Of a DNA stretch of 64,000 bases, positions 40,599 to 50,120 are shown piece by piece. The notes beneath the pieces were generated by a model. It did no database searches. It saw nothing but the letters and a program-made list of their open reading frames with translations, and was not told the origin of the DNA. Position 1 is the stretch's first letter. Each line of letters starts with the position of its first letter. Position numbers and translations under genes: made by a program. The DNA is taken from positions 45,478 through 109,477 of the forward strand of contig JBGAGK010000017.1 in NCBI GenBank assembly GCA_044226785.1, written 5' to 3'. This DNA comes from TMP-86 sp039807285. Lineage in GTDB: Bacteria; Pseudomonadota; Gammaproteobacteria; Steroidobacterales; Steroidobacteraceae.

Positions 40599-42931
40599 AC
40601 ACCCGCTCCGAATCCACTTCCGCGGTGTCCGGCCTTTCCGACTTCGGCGCAAGTCGCCGTGAGTTCCTCAAGACCTCGGGAGGTCTCGTTCTGGGTTTCA
40701 GCCTGTTCAATCCGCTGACCGCACGCAGCAAACAGCCCGGCACACGCCGGCCGGCCGGCGCAACCGGAAAGGCACAGACGTTGCGGGCGGTCGATCCGGC
40801 GAGGCTCGATGCGTGGCTTGCCATTCACCCCGACAATACCGCGACGCTTTTCACCGGCAAGATCGAGCAGGGGAACGGCTCGCCCAATGCGCTGGCGCAG
40901 ATCGCGGCCGAGGAGCTGGACATCCGGTTCGACCAGCTGTTCGTGGTGATGGGCACCACCACCAGCACGGTGGACCAGGGGCCCACCTACGGCAGCATGG
41001 CAGTGAGGTATGCCGGTCCGCAGATCCGTCACGCCGCGGCCGCGGGGCGCCAGGTGCTGTTGTCGATGGCGGGCAAACGGCTCCGTGTTCCGGTGGAGCA
41101 GCTTGCTGTCAATGACGGTGTCGTCTCCGTGGTGGGTGAGCCGAAGCGCAGCGTCACCTATGGAACCCTTGTGCACGGCAAGCGTCTGGACATGACCATC
41201 GGCGCCTCTGGCAAGACCTTCGGGATGAAGGTGGCGCCGGATGCCCGGCTCAAGGATCCTTCGAAATACACCATCGTCGGCACGTCGGTGCCGCGCAAGG
41301 ACATTCCGGGCAAGGTCACGGGCGAGTTCACCTATGTGCACGACGTCAAGGTGCCGGACATGCTTCACGGACGCGTCGTGCGCCCTTACGGCATCGAGTC
41401 CGATCTTCAGAGCGTGGACGAAAGCGGCCTCAAGGATATTCCGGGATTCGTCGCGGTGGTGCGCCAGCGCAATTTCCTGGGCGTCGTGGCGAAAACCGAG
41501 TGGGCTGCCATCAAGTGCGCGGAGAAGCTGGGTTCGAAGCTGGTCCGCAAAGGGCCCACGGACGGCCAGGCCAAATGGTCGGACTGGCAGGGGTTGCCGG
41601 TGGCGGAGGAACTCTGGGATACCCTGCGGCACACTTCCGGCAAGGCCTTTCCGGTGGCGAACCGGGGAAACGTCGATGCGGCACTTGGTCGTGGCGCAAA
41701 AGCCCTGAAGGCAACCTACCGCACGCCATTCGAGACTCACGGTTCGATCGGTCCGGAGCTCGCGATTGCCGATGTCGGCAAGGGTTACGCGAAATTCTGG
41801 GCGGGCACCCAGATGCCGCACCAGGCCCGGCGCGACATGGCGGAACTGCTGGACCTCCCCGTCGAAAACGTCGTGGTGAACTGGGTCGAGGCTTCCGGCA
41901 ACTATGGCCGCAACGGCCTTGATCCCGTGATGGCGGATGCCGCGATCATGTCGCGGGCCGTTGGGCGCCCCGTCCGCGTGCAATGGATGCGATGGGATTC
42001 GCACGGCTGGGATCCGAAGCAGCCTCCCATCGTCCAGGATCTCGAGGGCGCGCTCGACGGTGAAGGGAATGTCATCGCGTGGCGGCACCACATGTGGGTC
42101 CCGACCTATACCGATACGCGGCTGCTGGCCTCCGAACTGATCGGCAAGCCGGTCGGCCAGATCAACCTGGGCGATGCCGCGATCACCTACGAATACGAGT
42201 TCGACAATGCTGATGTCGTGGCACATGGGGAAGGCCGTGTCGGCCTGATCAGCGCATGGATGCGGGCACCGGGGCAGTTCGAGACCACCTTCGCGATGGA
42301 AGCCTTCGTCGATGAACTGGCAGCGGCGGCGCGCCAGGACCCGCTGGCATTCAGGCTGAAGTATCTGAAGAACCCGCGTGCGATCGCGATCCTGAAGGCT
42401 GCCGCCCAGCAGTACGGATGGGCGGATCGCCCCGCATTCCAGGGCAGACAACCGGGCAGCAAGGCAACGGGCCGCGGCATCGCCTGGGTCAACCGCGACG
42501 AGAGCTTTGTCGCGACCATCGCGGATGTCGTGGTCGACCGCGACACCGGCGGAATCCGGGTCAAGCGGGTGGTGGTGGCACACGACTGCGGTCTGGTGAT
42601 CAGTCCCGACGGTCTGCGCAACCAGATCGAGGGCAACGTGATCCAGTCGATGAGCCGGACCCTGCACGAGGAAATCACCTTCGACCGTGCGCGCGTCACC
42701 AGCTGCGACTGGGCAAGCTATCCGATCCTGCGCTTCGACGAGATCCCCGACAGCATCGAAATGGTGTTCGTCAACGACAGCGCGCAGTTCCCGTCGCATG
42801 GTGGTGGTGAGCCCTCGACCTGCCCCACCGCGGCGGTGATCAGCAATGCGGTCTACGATGCGATTGGCGTACGCCTGCGCCAGACACCGTTCAGGCCCGA
42901 GCGCGTCAAGGCGGCGCTCGCTGGGGCCTGA
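40595..42931 (+). CDS. Molybdopterin-binding subunit of a xanthine-oxidase-family oxidoreductase (IorB-like)
   Basis: A protein of 778 aa from the ATG at 40595. A twin-arginine signal (SRREFLKTSGGLVLGFSLF) indicates folded export to the periplasm. Family motifs include FTGKIEQGN...AQIAAEELDI, GPTYGSMAVRYAGPQIR, DIPGKVTGEFTYVHDVKVPDMLHGRVVRP, and near the end SHGGGEPSTCPTAAVISNAV with the catalytic Glu. IorB-like enzymes hydroxylate N-heterocycles or oxidise aldehydes; the substrate here is not predictable. No Mo-cofactor maturation gene of the XdhC type is adjacent. Confidence 0.94.
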   Translation: MNTRSESTSAVSGLSDFGASRREFLKTSGGLVLGFSLFNPLTARSKQPGTRRPAGATGKAQTLRAVDPARLDAWLAIHPDNTATLFTGKIEQGNGSPNALAQIAAEELDIRFDQLFVVMGTTTSTVDQGPTYGSMAVRYAGPQIRHAAAAGRQVLLSMAGKRLRVPVEQLAVNDGVVSVVGEPKRSVTYGTLVHGKRLDMTIGASGKTFGMKVAPDARLKDPSKYTIVGTSVPRKDIPGKVTGEFTYVHDVKVPDMLHGRVVRPYGIESDLQSVDESGLKDIPGFVAVVRQRNFLGVVAKTEWAAIKCAEKLGSKLVRKGPTDGQAKWSDWQGLPVAEELWDTLRHTSGKAFPVANRGNVDAALGRGAKALKATYRTPFETHGSIGPELAIADVGKGYAKFWAGTQMPHQARRDMAELLDLPVENVVVNWVEASGNYGRNGLDPVMADAAIMSRAVGRPVRVQWMRWDSHGWDPKQPPIVQDLEGALDGEGNVIAWRHHMWVPTYTDTRLLASELIGKPVGQINLGDAAITYEYEFDNADVVAHGEGRVGLISAWMRAPGQFETTFAMEAFVDELAAAARQDPLAFRLKYLKNPRAIAILKAAAQQYGWADRPAFQGRQPGSKATGRGIAWVNRDESFVATIADVVVDRDTGGIRVKRVVVAHDCGLVISPDGLRNQIEGNVIQSMSRTLHEEITFDRARVTSCDWASYPILRFDEIPDSIEMVFVNDSAQFPSHGGGEPSTCPTAAVISNAVYDAIGVRLRQTPFRPERVKAALAGA

Positions 42932-42964
42932 CGTGACGGTCCCGTTCCCGCCAACCCTGGACCC

Positions 42965-44923
42965 TTACTTGTTCTGCAGCAGGAACTGCGCCACGGTCTG
43001 AAGGTACGCGTCGCGGTTCTGCTTCTTGCGAAAACCGTGTCCCTCATCCCGCGCAAGCAGGTACCAGACGCTTACGCCGCGAGAACGCAGCCGGTTCACC
43101 ATCTGCTCGGACTCGCTCATCGGCACCCGCGGATCATTCTGCCCCTGCACGATCAGCATGGGTTTGTTGATGCGCTCGGCGTTGTTGAACGGTGAGATGT
43201 CGCGCAGGAACGAGCGCATTTCGGGAATGCGCTCGTCGCCGTACTCGGCCCGACGCAGGTCCTGGCGGTACGGTGCCGTGTTCGTCAGGAAGGTGACGAA
43301 ATTGGCAATGCCCACCACATCGATTCCGCCGCGCAGCCGGTCGCCGAAGTTGACCATGGTGGCCAGGCTCATGAAGCCGCCATAGGAGCCGCCGGACACG
43401 AACATGCGTGTGGCGTCGAGCCGCTTCTGCGAAGAGATCCATACCAGGAGTGCACCGATGTCCTTGACCGAATCCTCGCGCAGCCTGCCATTGTCCAGGC
43501 TCAGCCAGGTCTTGCCATAACCGGAGGAGCCGCGCACGTTGGGCGCGACTACGGCGAAGCCCAGTTCATTGACCAGATATTGGGTCCATGGATCGAAGCC
43601 GGGACGGAACTGCGACTCAGGGCCGCCGTGGATGCTGATCAGTACCGGATGGGGACCGGGGCCGGCGGGTTCGTACACATACACGGAAATCTGCCGGGGC
43701 CTCCTGTTGACCCGGTCGAAGGTTGGATACTGCTCCAGGTGCGGCGCCACGAACTTCGAAACGTCCACCGGTCCCGCTTCGCTTCGCGTCCAGGGTTCGA
43801 GTTTGCCGGTGCCCAGGTCGAGCACCCAGGCATCGCGTGGCTGCACCGGACTTGCGTAGGCGAAGGCGAGCTGGCGGCCTGCAGGGTCGAACCGCAGATG
43901 CGAAATCAGGCCGGGTGCCAGTACCGGCACGGCCAGTTCCTGGTGCGCACGCAGGTCGAGCACGGTCAGGCGGCTGGCTCCAGCCTGGTTGGCGGTGTAG
44001 GCCAGCCAGCGTGCGTCCCGCGAGACCGCAATCTCCTCCACGTCCCAGGGAATGTGCGCCGACAACACGGTGCGCTCGCCTGAACCCAGGTTCACGAACT
44101 GCAATTGCCTGAATTCCGAATCGCGGTCGCTCGCCAGGAACACGCCCACGCCGTCGCGCGAGAACACCGCAGGGCCGATGCCGACCCTGGACTTGTCGGG
44201 ATCGACTTCCCTGAGCTGGCTGCTCGCCAGATCGTAGACGTACAGATGGCTCTCGGTGATCGAGATGTATTTCTGCAGCAGGAGCTTGCCATCGCCCGGT
44301 GCCCAGTCGAGCACGGTCCAGCCGGGCGCATCGCCGGTGAACACCAGCTTGGGCGGTGCGCCGGATTCGGGCGATGCCACGTAAATGTCGGAATCCCGGC
44401 CGTTGCGCAGGTTGCTGTACCAGGCAACACTGCGCCCGTCGCTGGACCACACCGGGTCGCCGTTCAGCGACTTTCCGTCGGTGATCAGCCGTGCGGAGGT
44501 TTCGCCGAATCGCTGGTAGTAGATCTGCGAGTTTTCATTCCCGCCCACATCCTTCAGGAATACATAGCCCGGATGGGCAGAGTCCGAAGACACGGCCGCT
44601 TCGGTCACGGGCTCTTCGAAAAAGGTCAGCTGCCGCCGGGCGCCGCCCGCATGATCCACCCGATGCAATTGCTCGGCGTTGGCAAAGCGGGTGGAAATCA
44701 GCAACGCGCCGTCCGGCGACCAGCCCAGAGGGGTTGCGCCGCGTGCATCCAGGTACCGGTCGATGGACTCGGCCACGGCCGCGGGGACCGGCGGTACGTT
44801 GTCGAACACCAGGCTCCCACGCTCGACGCGTGCGGCGCCGGCCGTGGTGGAAATGGTCAGGGCGGCCAGAAATGCGGCCACCACCGGCAAGGATCGGGGA
44901 ATTTTCTGTTGCATGAGGTTCAT
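42965..44923 (-). CDS. S9 family prolyl-oligopeptidase-type serine peptidase
   Basis: A protein of 652 aa with a signal peptide (RSLPVVAAFLAALTISTTAGAAR). An N-terminal beta-propeller with WD40-like repeats (about 60-380) precedes the catalytic alpha/beta-hydrolase domain: HGGPESQFRPGF, nucleophile in SGGSYGGFMSLATMV, Asp in QGQNDPRVP and His in DEGHGFRKKQN. Such periplasmic acyl-aminoacyl or dipeptidyl peptidases degrade short peptides. It is divergent from the MBL-fold hydrolase gene, with 32 nt between starts. Confidence 0.94.
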   Translation of the reverse strand: MNLMQQKIPRSLPVVAAFLAALTISTTAGAARVERGSLVFDNVPPVPAAVAESIDRYLDARGATPLGWSPDGALLISTRFANAEQLHRVDHAGGARRQLTFFEEPVTEAAVSSDSAHPGYVFLKDVGGNENSQIYYQRFGETSARLITDGKSLNGDPVWSSDGRSVAWYSNLRNGRDSDIYVASPESGAPPKLVFTGDAPGWTVLDWAPGDGKLLLQKYISITESHLYVYDLASSQLREVDPDKSRVGIGPAVFSRDGVGVFLASDRDSEFRQLQFVNLGSGERTVLSAHIPWDVEEIAVSRDARWLAYTANQAGASRLTVLDLRAHQELAVPVLAPGLISHLRFDPAGRQLAFAYASPVQPRDAWVLDLGTGKLEPWTRSEAGPVDVSKFVAPHLEQYPTFDRVNRRPRQISVYVYEPAGPGPHPVLISIHGGPESQFRPGFDPWTQYLVNELGFAVVAPNVRGSSGYGKTWLSLDNGRLREDSVKDIGALLVWISSQKRLDATRMFVSGGSYGGFMSLATMVNFGDRLRGGIDVVGIANFVTFLTNTAPYRQDLRRAEYGDERIPEMRSFLRDISPFNNAERINKPMLIVQGQNDPRVPMSESEQMVNRLRSRGVSVWYLLARDEGHGFRKKQNRDAYLQTVAQFLLQNK

Positions 44924-44955
44924 GGGGTTTCAATCGGGATCAACTGCCGAGGATA

Positions 44956-45939
44956 ATGGCATCCATGGCGAATATCGAGAGCGGAGTCCTGCCCGGCAAC
45001 GACAAGGTCTGCAAGGTCGGCGAGGGCATCTACGCCATCGACACCGACTATGTCCGCAGGCGCCAGGACGCCAGCCACCTGGTCGTCGACTCCGGCAGGG
45101 CGGCCTTCGTGGACACGGGCACGAACCACGCCATCCCCAATCTCGAGGCGGCGCTGGGTTTGCTGGGTCTGGGGCCGAAGGATGTGGAGTACCTGTTCCT
45201 GACCCATGTGCATCTGGATCACGCGGGGGGTGCCGGCCTGCTGGCCCGGACATTTCCGCGCGCGCAGATCCTGGTGCATCCCCGCGGCGCTTCCCATCTG
45301 ATCGATCCGGCCAGGCTCATCGCCGCGACCCGCGCGGTGTACGGAGATGAGATCTACCGGCGCCTGTATGGCGAGATCCTGCCCATTCCGCCCGAGCGGA
45401 TCAGCGTGATGGCGGATGGCGAGGAGCGCTCCCTCGGCGCACGGCGATTCCGGTTCCTGCACACGCCCGGCCATGCCCTGCATCACCTGTGCATCCACGA
45501 ACAGGCCGCCGGAGTCGTGTTCTCGGGCGACACCTTCGGTGTGAGTTACCGGGAGTTCGACAACACGAATGGCGAGCTCGTGACCGTGACCGCCACGCCG
45601 ACCCAGTTCGACCCGGAGCAGTTGCACGCCTCGGTGCGTCGCATCCAGGAGTTGCGGCCCGGAAGTGTCTTTCTGACCCATTACAGCCGTGTGGACCAGG
45701 TGCAGCGGCTCGCGGAGGACCTTCATGCCGACATCGACCGGCACGTCGCCATCGCCCGGTCGCACGCGGAAAGTCCGGACCGGCTTGAACGGATCACGAC
45801 GGATCTGTGGGCGCACTTCGCGCTGCGACTGGAGCAGCATGGATGGGCAGAAAAAAATGCCCCGATGCATCTGCTGGAGGCCGATGTGGAACTCAACGCA
45901 GCGGGTCTGGTGTCGTGGCTGGAGCGGCTCGGTCGATGA
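44956..45939 (+). CDS. Metallo-beta-lactamase-fold hydrolase
   Basis: A protein of 327 aa (an alternative ATG is at 44965). The zinc motif is LTHVHLDHAGGAGLL, followed by HTPGHALHHLCI (His) and FSGDTFG (Asp) and LTHYSRVD (His), a complete binuclear site. It is cytoplasmic by lack of a signal. It resembles the lactonase/glyoxalase II-like branch, but the substrate is unknown. Its stop overlaps the start of the lipoprotein gene by ATGA. Confidence 0.92.
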   Translation: MASMANIESGVLPGNDKVCKVGEGIYAIDTDYVRRRQDASHLVVDSGRAAFVDTGTNHAIPNLEAALGLLGLGPKDVEYLFLTHVHLDHAGGAGLLARTFPRAQILVHPRGASHLIDPARLIAATRAVYGDEIYRRLYGEILPIPPERISVMADGEERSLGARRFRFLHTPGHALHHLCIHEQAAGVVFSGDTFGVSYREFDNTNGELVTVTATPTQFDPEQLHASVRRIQELRPGSVFLTHYSRVDQVQRLAEDLHADIDRHVAIARSHAESPDRLERITTDLWAHFALRLEQHGWAEKNAPMHLLEADVELNAAGLVSWLERLGR

Positions 45940-46559
45940 AACACATGCGACCGGTCGTCGCCTTCGGCGCTCTGCTGGCGGGAGCCTGTACGACTGCGCC
46001 ACCGACGAGCGCACCGGTGACGGTACCGGCGGCCGTGGTGCCAGCCGCTGTACGCCCACTGCCCGCCGGGGATGACTGGCGATCGATCCTGCCCGTGGCG
46101 ATGGGCAGTACCGTGGCGCAGATCCCGTTCGCTCTCAAGGAGGTGCTGCTGTTCCGGGACGAATCCGACAGTGCCGATGCGGACGAGGGGGAATGCTATT
46201 CGGCGGCAGAGCCGCGCCTGCGCCTCCGGGGCATCCTCGCCGAGGACCATGTCCTGTGCTTTCTGCACGACCGGCTGGTTCGAGCCGAGGCCGTGCTTCG
46301 CCTGCCCCGGGATGTCTCCACCGATACCTTCCCGCGCTGGTGCGAGGAGTGGGTGGCCGGCCTTGCCGATGTGACGCGTGCTGCCGAGCACTGCGGGGGC
46401 CGCGAAGGTGACACGACATTCGATGCGGTATTGACATATGACACCGAGCTGGCAGGTCCGCAGCTCAAGGTGATCGTGGCTGACTGGCGCCTGCAGGAGT
46501 CTCCGGTACAGCAGCCGGAAGATCGACCCCGGGACAGGCCGCCCGAACCCGGGCCCTGA
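45936..46559 (+). CDS. Putative outer-membrane lipoprotein, unknown function
   Basis: A protein of 207 aa from the ATG at 45936, overlapping the hydrolase stop. The lipobox LLAGAC is at residues 13-18, followed by a Pro/Ala/Thr-rich linker and a globular part with several Cys (ECYSAAEP, HVLCFLHD, RWCEEWV, EHCGGRE) that could form disulfides. No family is recognised. It is translationally coupled to the MBL-fold hydrolase. Confidence 0.72.
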   Translation: MKHMRPVVAFGALLAGACTTAPPTSAPVTVPAAVVPAAVRPLPAGDDWRSILPVAMGSTVAQIPFALKEVLLFRDESDSADADEGECYSAAEPRLRLRGILAEDHVLCFLHDRLVRAEAVLRLPRDVSTDTFPRWCEEWVAGLADVTRAAEHCGGREGDTTFDAVLTYDTELAGPQLKVIVADWRLQESPVQQPEDRPRDRPPEPGP

Positions 46560-46575
46560 GCTTTTGAGCCTTTGC

Positions 46576-46606
46576 TACAATCCGCACGCTTGACTTTCAG
46601 GCGTGC
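46576..46606 (+). promoter_or_regulatory. Promoter and inverted repeat before prpBCD
   Basis: A -10-like TACAAT at 46576-46581 is followed by GCACGC (46584-46589) and GCGTGC (46601-46606), a perfect 6-bp inverted repeat, ahead of the prpB ATG at 46622. It is a candidate operator for a propionate-pathway regulator not encoded here. Confidence 0.35.
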
Positions 46607-46621
46607 TTCCCAGGATCTGAC

Positions 46622-47515
46622 ATGGCTTCAACACGCGCTCCCGGTCAGCTGCTGCGTGAGGCCGTGATGGCCGAGCGGCCGCTGCAGGTCGTCGGCGCCA
46701 TCAATGCGTTCGCCGCGCGCATGGCGCAGGCCACCGGATTCCGTGCCCTGTACATTTCCGGCGGCGGAGTTGCAGCCAATTCGCTCGGCATGCCTGATCT
46801 GGGCATCAGCACCATGGAAGACGTGCTCACCGATATCCGGCGCATCACCGAGGTCACCACCCTGCCGCTGCTGGTGGATGCGGATACCGGCTGGGGTGGT
46901 GCGTTCAATATCGCCCGTACGGTGCGCTCGTTCATCAGGGATGGTGCGGCAGGTCTGCACATCGAGGACCAGGTTTCCTCCAAGCGCTGCGGCCATCGTC
47001 CCGGCAAGGAGATCGTGTCGCAGGAGGAGATGGTGGATCGCATCAAGGCTGCGGTGGATGCCCGCACCGATCCTGAGTTCGTCATCATGGCGCGCACCGA
47101 TGCGCTGGCCGTCGAGGGCATCGACAAGGCGATCGAGCGCGCACTGGCCTGCGTGGAGGCTGGTGCGGACATGATCTTCCCCGAGGCCATGACCGAGCTT
47201 TCGATGTATCGCAGGTTCAAGGATGCCGTGCGGGTGCCCATCCTCGCGAACATCACCGAGTTCGGGGCCACGCCGCTTTACACGACCCAGGAGCTGGGCT
47301 CGGTGGGCGTGGACATCGTGCTGTACTGCTGTTCAGCCTACCGTGCGATGAACGCCGCGGCGCTGAATACCTACCAGGCCATCCGCCGGGACGGCACCCA
47401 GAAGAACGTGCTCGCCACCATGCAGACGCGGGCCGACCTGTACCGGTACCTCGACTATCACACCTACGAAGACAAGTTGAACAGCCTCTTTGCGAAAGGT
47501 AAATCCCATGAATGA
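46622..47515 (+). CDS. prpB: 2-methylisocitrate lyase
   Basis: A protein of 297 aa, typical PrpB length. Landmarks of the isocitrate-lyase/PEP-mutase family are GFRALYISGGGVAANSLGMPDLGI, LVDADTGWGG, HIEDQ and the active-site loop SSKRCGHRPGKEI with the catalytic Cys. It splits 2-methylisocitrate into pyruvate and succinate, the last step of the methylcitrate cycle for propionyl-CoA. It overlaps prpC by 8 nt. Confidence 0.96.
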   Translation: MASTRAPGQLLREAVMAERPLQVVGAINAFAARMAQATGFRALYISGGGVAANSLGMPDLGISTMEDVLTDIRRITEVTTLPLLVDADTGWGGAFNIARTVRSFIRDGAAGLHIEDQVSSKRCGHRPGKEIVSQEEMVDRIKAAVDARTDPEFVIMARTDALAVEGIDKAIERALACVEAGADMIFPEAMTELSMYRRFKDAVRVPILANITEFGATPLYTTQELGSVGVDIVLYCCSAYRAMNAAALNTYQAIRRDGTQKNVLATMQTRADLYRYLDYHTYEDKLNSLFAKGKSHE

Positions 47516-48665
47516 GCCGAGCGTCGGCGCCGGGCCGAAGCCGAAGAAATCCGTAGCCCTGTCCGGCGTGCCCGCGGGCAACACGGCCCTGTGCACCGTC
47601 GGTCGAACCGGGAATGATCTCGCCTACCGCGGGTACGACATCCTGGAGATCGCTGAGAGCTGCGAATTCGAGGAAATCGCGCACCTGCTGGTGCATGGCA
47701 AGTTACCGAACAGGGCGGAGCTTGCGGCTTACCGCATGAAACTGAAGTCCCTGCGTGGCCTGCCCTCGGTGGTGCGTGGCGTACTGGAGCAGATTCCCGC
47801 CGCCGCTCATCCGATGGATGTCATGCGGACCGGTGTCTCGGTGCTCGGCTGCACGCTGCCGGAGAAGGACGGCCATGGGAGCGCCGATGCCCGCGACATC
47901 GTGGACCGGCTCATCGCCTGCCTGGGTTCGATGCTGCTGTACTGGTATCACTACAGCCACAACGGCCAGCGCATCCACGTGGAGACGGAGGACGAGTCCA
48001 TCGGCGGCCACTTCCTGCACCTGCTTCACCGGCGGCCCGCACCCGCATCCTGGGTCCGGGCCATGCACACCTCGCTCATCCTGTATGCCGAGCACGAGTT
48101 CAATGCGTCGACCTTTGCGGCGCGTGTCATCGCCGGCACCGGCGCGGACATGTACTCCTGCATCACGGGCGCCATCGGTGCACTGCGCGGGCCGAAGCAC
48201 GGCGGCGCCAACGAGGTGGCCCTCGAAATCCAGAAGCGCTACGACAGTCCCGATGCGGCCGAGGCGGATATCCGGACACGGGTGGCCAACAAGGAGGTCA
48301 TCATCGGCTTCGGTCATCCGGTGTACACGCTGGCCGACCCGCGCAACCAGGTCATCCGGGGTGTGGCGAAGCGCCTGTCCGAGGAGGCAGGCAGCACCCG
48401 GATGTTCGACATCGCGGCGCGACTGGAGTCGGTGATGTGGGAGACGAAGAAGATGTTCCCGAATCTGGACTGGTTCTCGGCCGTCTCCTACCACATGATG
48501 GGTGTGCCGACTGCCCTGTTCACTCCGCTGTTCGTCATTGCACGCTCCACGGGCTGGGGTGCTCATGTCGTCGAGCAGCGCATCGATGGCAAGATCATCC
48601 GCCCCAGCGCCAATTACACCGGACCGGAAGGCCGCAAGTTCGTTCCACTCGACAAGAGATCCTGA
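47508..48665 (+). CDS. prpC: 2-methylcitrate synthase
   Basis: A protein of 385 aa from the ATG at 47508 inside the prpB end, with AAAGG upstream. Citrate-synthase-family motifs: LSGVPAGNTALCTVGRTGNDLAYRGYDI, the His of GPKHGGANE, FGHPVYTLADPRNQVI (His) and the C-terminal VEQRIDGKIIRPSANYTGPEGRKFVPLDKR. It condenses propionyl-CoA with oxaloacetate. It directly abuts prpD. Confidence 0.96.
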   Translation: MNEPSVGAGPKPKKSVALSGVPAGNTALCTVGRTGNDLAYRGYDILEIAESCEFEEIAHLLVHGKLPNRAELAAYRMKLKSLRGLPSVVRGVLEQIPAAAHPMDVMRTGVSVLGCTLPEKDGHGSADARDIVDRLIACLGSMLLYWYHYSHNGQRIHVETEDESIGGHFLHLLHRRPAPASWVRAMHTSLILYAEHEFNASTFAARVIAGTGADMYSCITGAIGALRGPKHGGANEVALEIQKRYDSPDAAEADIRTRVANKEVIIGFGHPVYTLADPRNQVIRGVAKRLSEEAGSTRMFDIAARLESVMWETKKMFPNLDWFSAVSYHMMGVPTALFTPLFVIARSTGWGAHVVEQRIDGKIIRPSANYTGPEGRKFVPLDKRS

Positions 48666-50120
48666 ATGACCCAGCACGACATCAAATCCGCCGCCCGACC
48701 CGATCCGGACAAGGTGCTGGTCGACATCGCCGATTTCGTGATGAACCACAGCATCGATTCCCATGATGCCTATGACACCGCGTACTACTGCCTCATGGAT
48801 ACGCTGGCCTGTGGATTCCAGGCGCTGAAGTACCCGGCCTGCACACGGCTCCTGGGACCGGTGGTGCCCGGTGCCACCCTGGCGCACGGTTCGCGCGTGC
48901 CCGGAACGAGCTATGAACTCGACCCGGTGATGGGCGCCTTCAACATCGGCGCCATGGTCCGGTGGCTCGATTTCAACGACACCTGGCTGGCCGCGGAATG
49001 GGGGCACCCTTCGGACAATCTCGGGGGGATCCTGGCGGTGGCGGACTACCTTTCGCGTCACGCGGTGAACAAGGGCAAGAAGCCGCTGGTGGTGAAGGAT
49101 CTGCTCACGGCCATGATCAAGGCGCATGAGATCCAGGGCGTCCTGGCGCTGGAAAACAGCTTCAATCGCGTCGGCCTGGACCATGTCATCCTGGTGCGGG
49201 TCGCTTCCACCGCGGTGGTGACGAAGATGCTGGGCGGCTCGCACGAGCAGATCATCAACGCCGTCTCCAACGCATGGATCGACGGCGGAGCCCTGCGCAC
49301 CTACCGGCATGCGCCGAATACCGGTTCGCGCAAGAGCTGGGCGGCGGGCGATGCAACCAGCCGCGCGGTGCGCCATGCGCTGATCGCGATGACCGGCGAG
49401 ATGGGCTACCCGTCCGCGCTGTCGGCCCGGACCTGGGGTTTCTACGACGTGCTGTTCAAGGGCCGGCCGTTCGCCTTCCAGCGTCCCTACGGGAGCTACG
49501 TCATGGAGAACGTGCTGTTCAAGATCAGCTTTCCGGCCGAGTTCCATGCCCAGACTGCGGTGGAATGCGCCATGAAACTGCATCCGCAGGTGAAGGACCG
49601 CATCGGACAGATCCAGAAGATCGTGATCGAGACCCAGGAGCCCGGCGTGCGGATCATCGACAAGACCGGCCCACTGGACAACCCGGCTGATCGCGATCAC
49701 TGCATCCAGTACATGACGGCCGTGCCCCTGATCTTCGGCCGGCTCACCGGCGAGGATTATGAAGACCGGGTCGCCGGCGATCCGCGCATCGATGCGCTGC
49801 GCGGCCGGATGGAGGTGAAGGAGAACCCGAAATTCACCGAAGAATATTACGCGCCGGACAAGCGCTACATCGGCAACGCCGTGCAGGTGTTCTTCAGCGA
49901 CGGCAGCGCCACCGAGCGTGTCGCCGTGGATTTCCCCATCGGCCACCGCAAGCGCCGCGCCGAGGGCATGCCGGTGCTGGTGAAGAAATTCGAATCCAGC
50001 GTGGCTGCGCATTTCGGCCCGAAGCAGGCGGCACTGATCCAGGCCACCCTGGCCGACAAGCGCAAGCTCCTGGGCATGCCGGTCAACGAATTCGTGGCGA
50101 CCATGGTCAAGAACGGTTGA
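48666..50120 (+). CDS. prpD: 2-methylcitrate dehydratase (MmgE/PrpD family)
   Basis: A protein of 484 aa. Features: YDTAYYCLMDTLACGFQALKYPACTRLLGP, MVRWLDFNDTWLAAEWGHPSDNLGGILAVADYLSR, and AEFHAQTAVECAMKLHP. PrpD dehydrates 2-methylcitrate to 2-methyl-cis-aconitate. The three genes abut or overlap and form one operon; a prpR regulator or acnD/prpF pair is not in the window. The end overlaps the rsmG-like TTG start. Confidence 0.96.
   Translation: MTQHDIKSAARPDPDKVLVDIADFVMNHSIDSHDAYDTAYYCLMDTLACGFQALKYPACTRLLGPVVPGATLAHGSRVPGTSYELDPVMGAFNIGAMVRWLDFNDTWLAAEWGHPSDNLGGILAVADYLSRHAVNKGKKPLVVKDLLTAMIKAHEIQGVLALENSFNRVGLDHVILVRVASTAVVTKMLGGSHEQIINAVSNAWIDGGALRTYRHAPNTGSRKSWAAGDATSRAVRHALIAMTGEMGYPSALSARTWGFYDVLFKGRPFAFQRPYGSYVMENVLFKISFPAEFHAQTAVECAMKLHPQVKDRIGQIQKIVIETQEPGVRIIDKTGPLDNPADRDHCIQYMTAVPLIFGRLTGEDYEDRVAGDPRIDALRGRMEVKENPKFTEEYYAPDKRYIGNAVQVFFSDGSATERVAVDFPIGHRKRRAEGMPVLVKKFESSVAAHFGPKQAALIQATLADKRKLLGMPVNEFVATMVKNG

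Noticed and set aside
40472..42799. A 775-codon minus-strand frame opposite the IorB-like gene
   Set aside because: It is a composition-driven shadow; the plus strand has the catalytic motifs and Tat signal.
47703..50012. A long (769-codon) open frame on the minus strand opposite prpCD
   Set aside because: It is a high-GC shadow: the plus-strand frames match PrpC and PrpD throughout, and the minus frame is rich in His/Arg/Gly/Gln without any domain.
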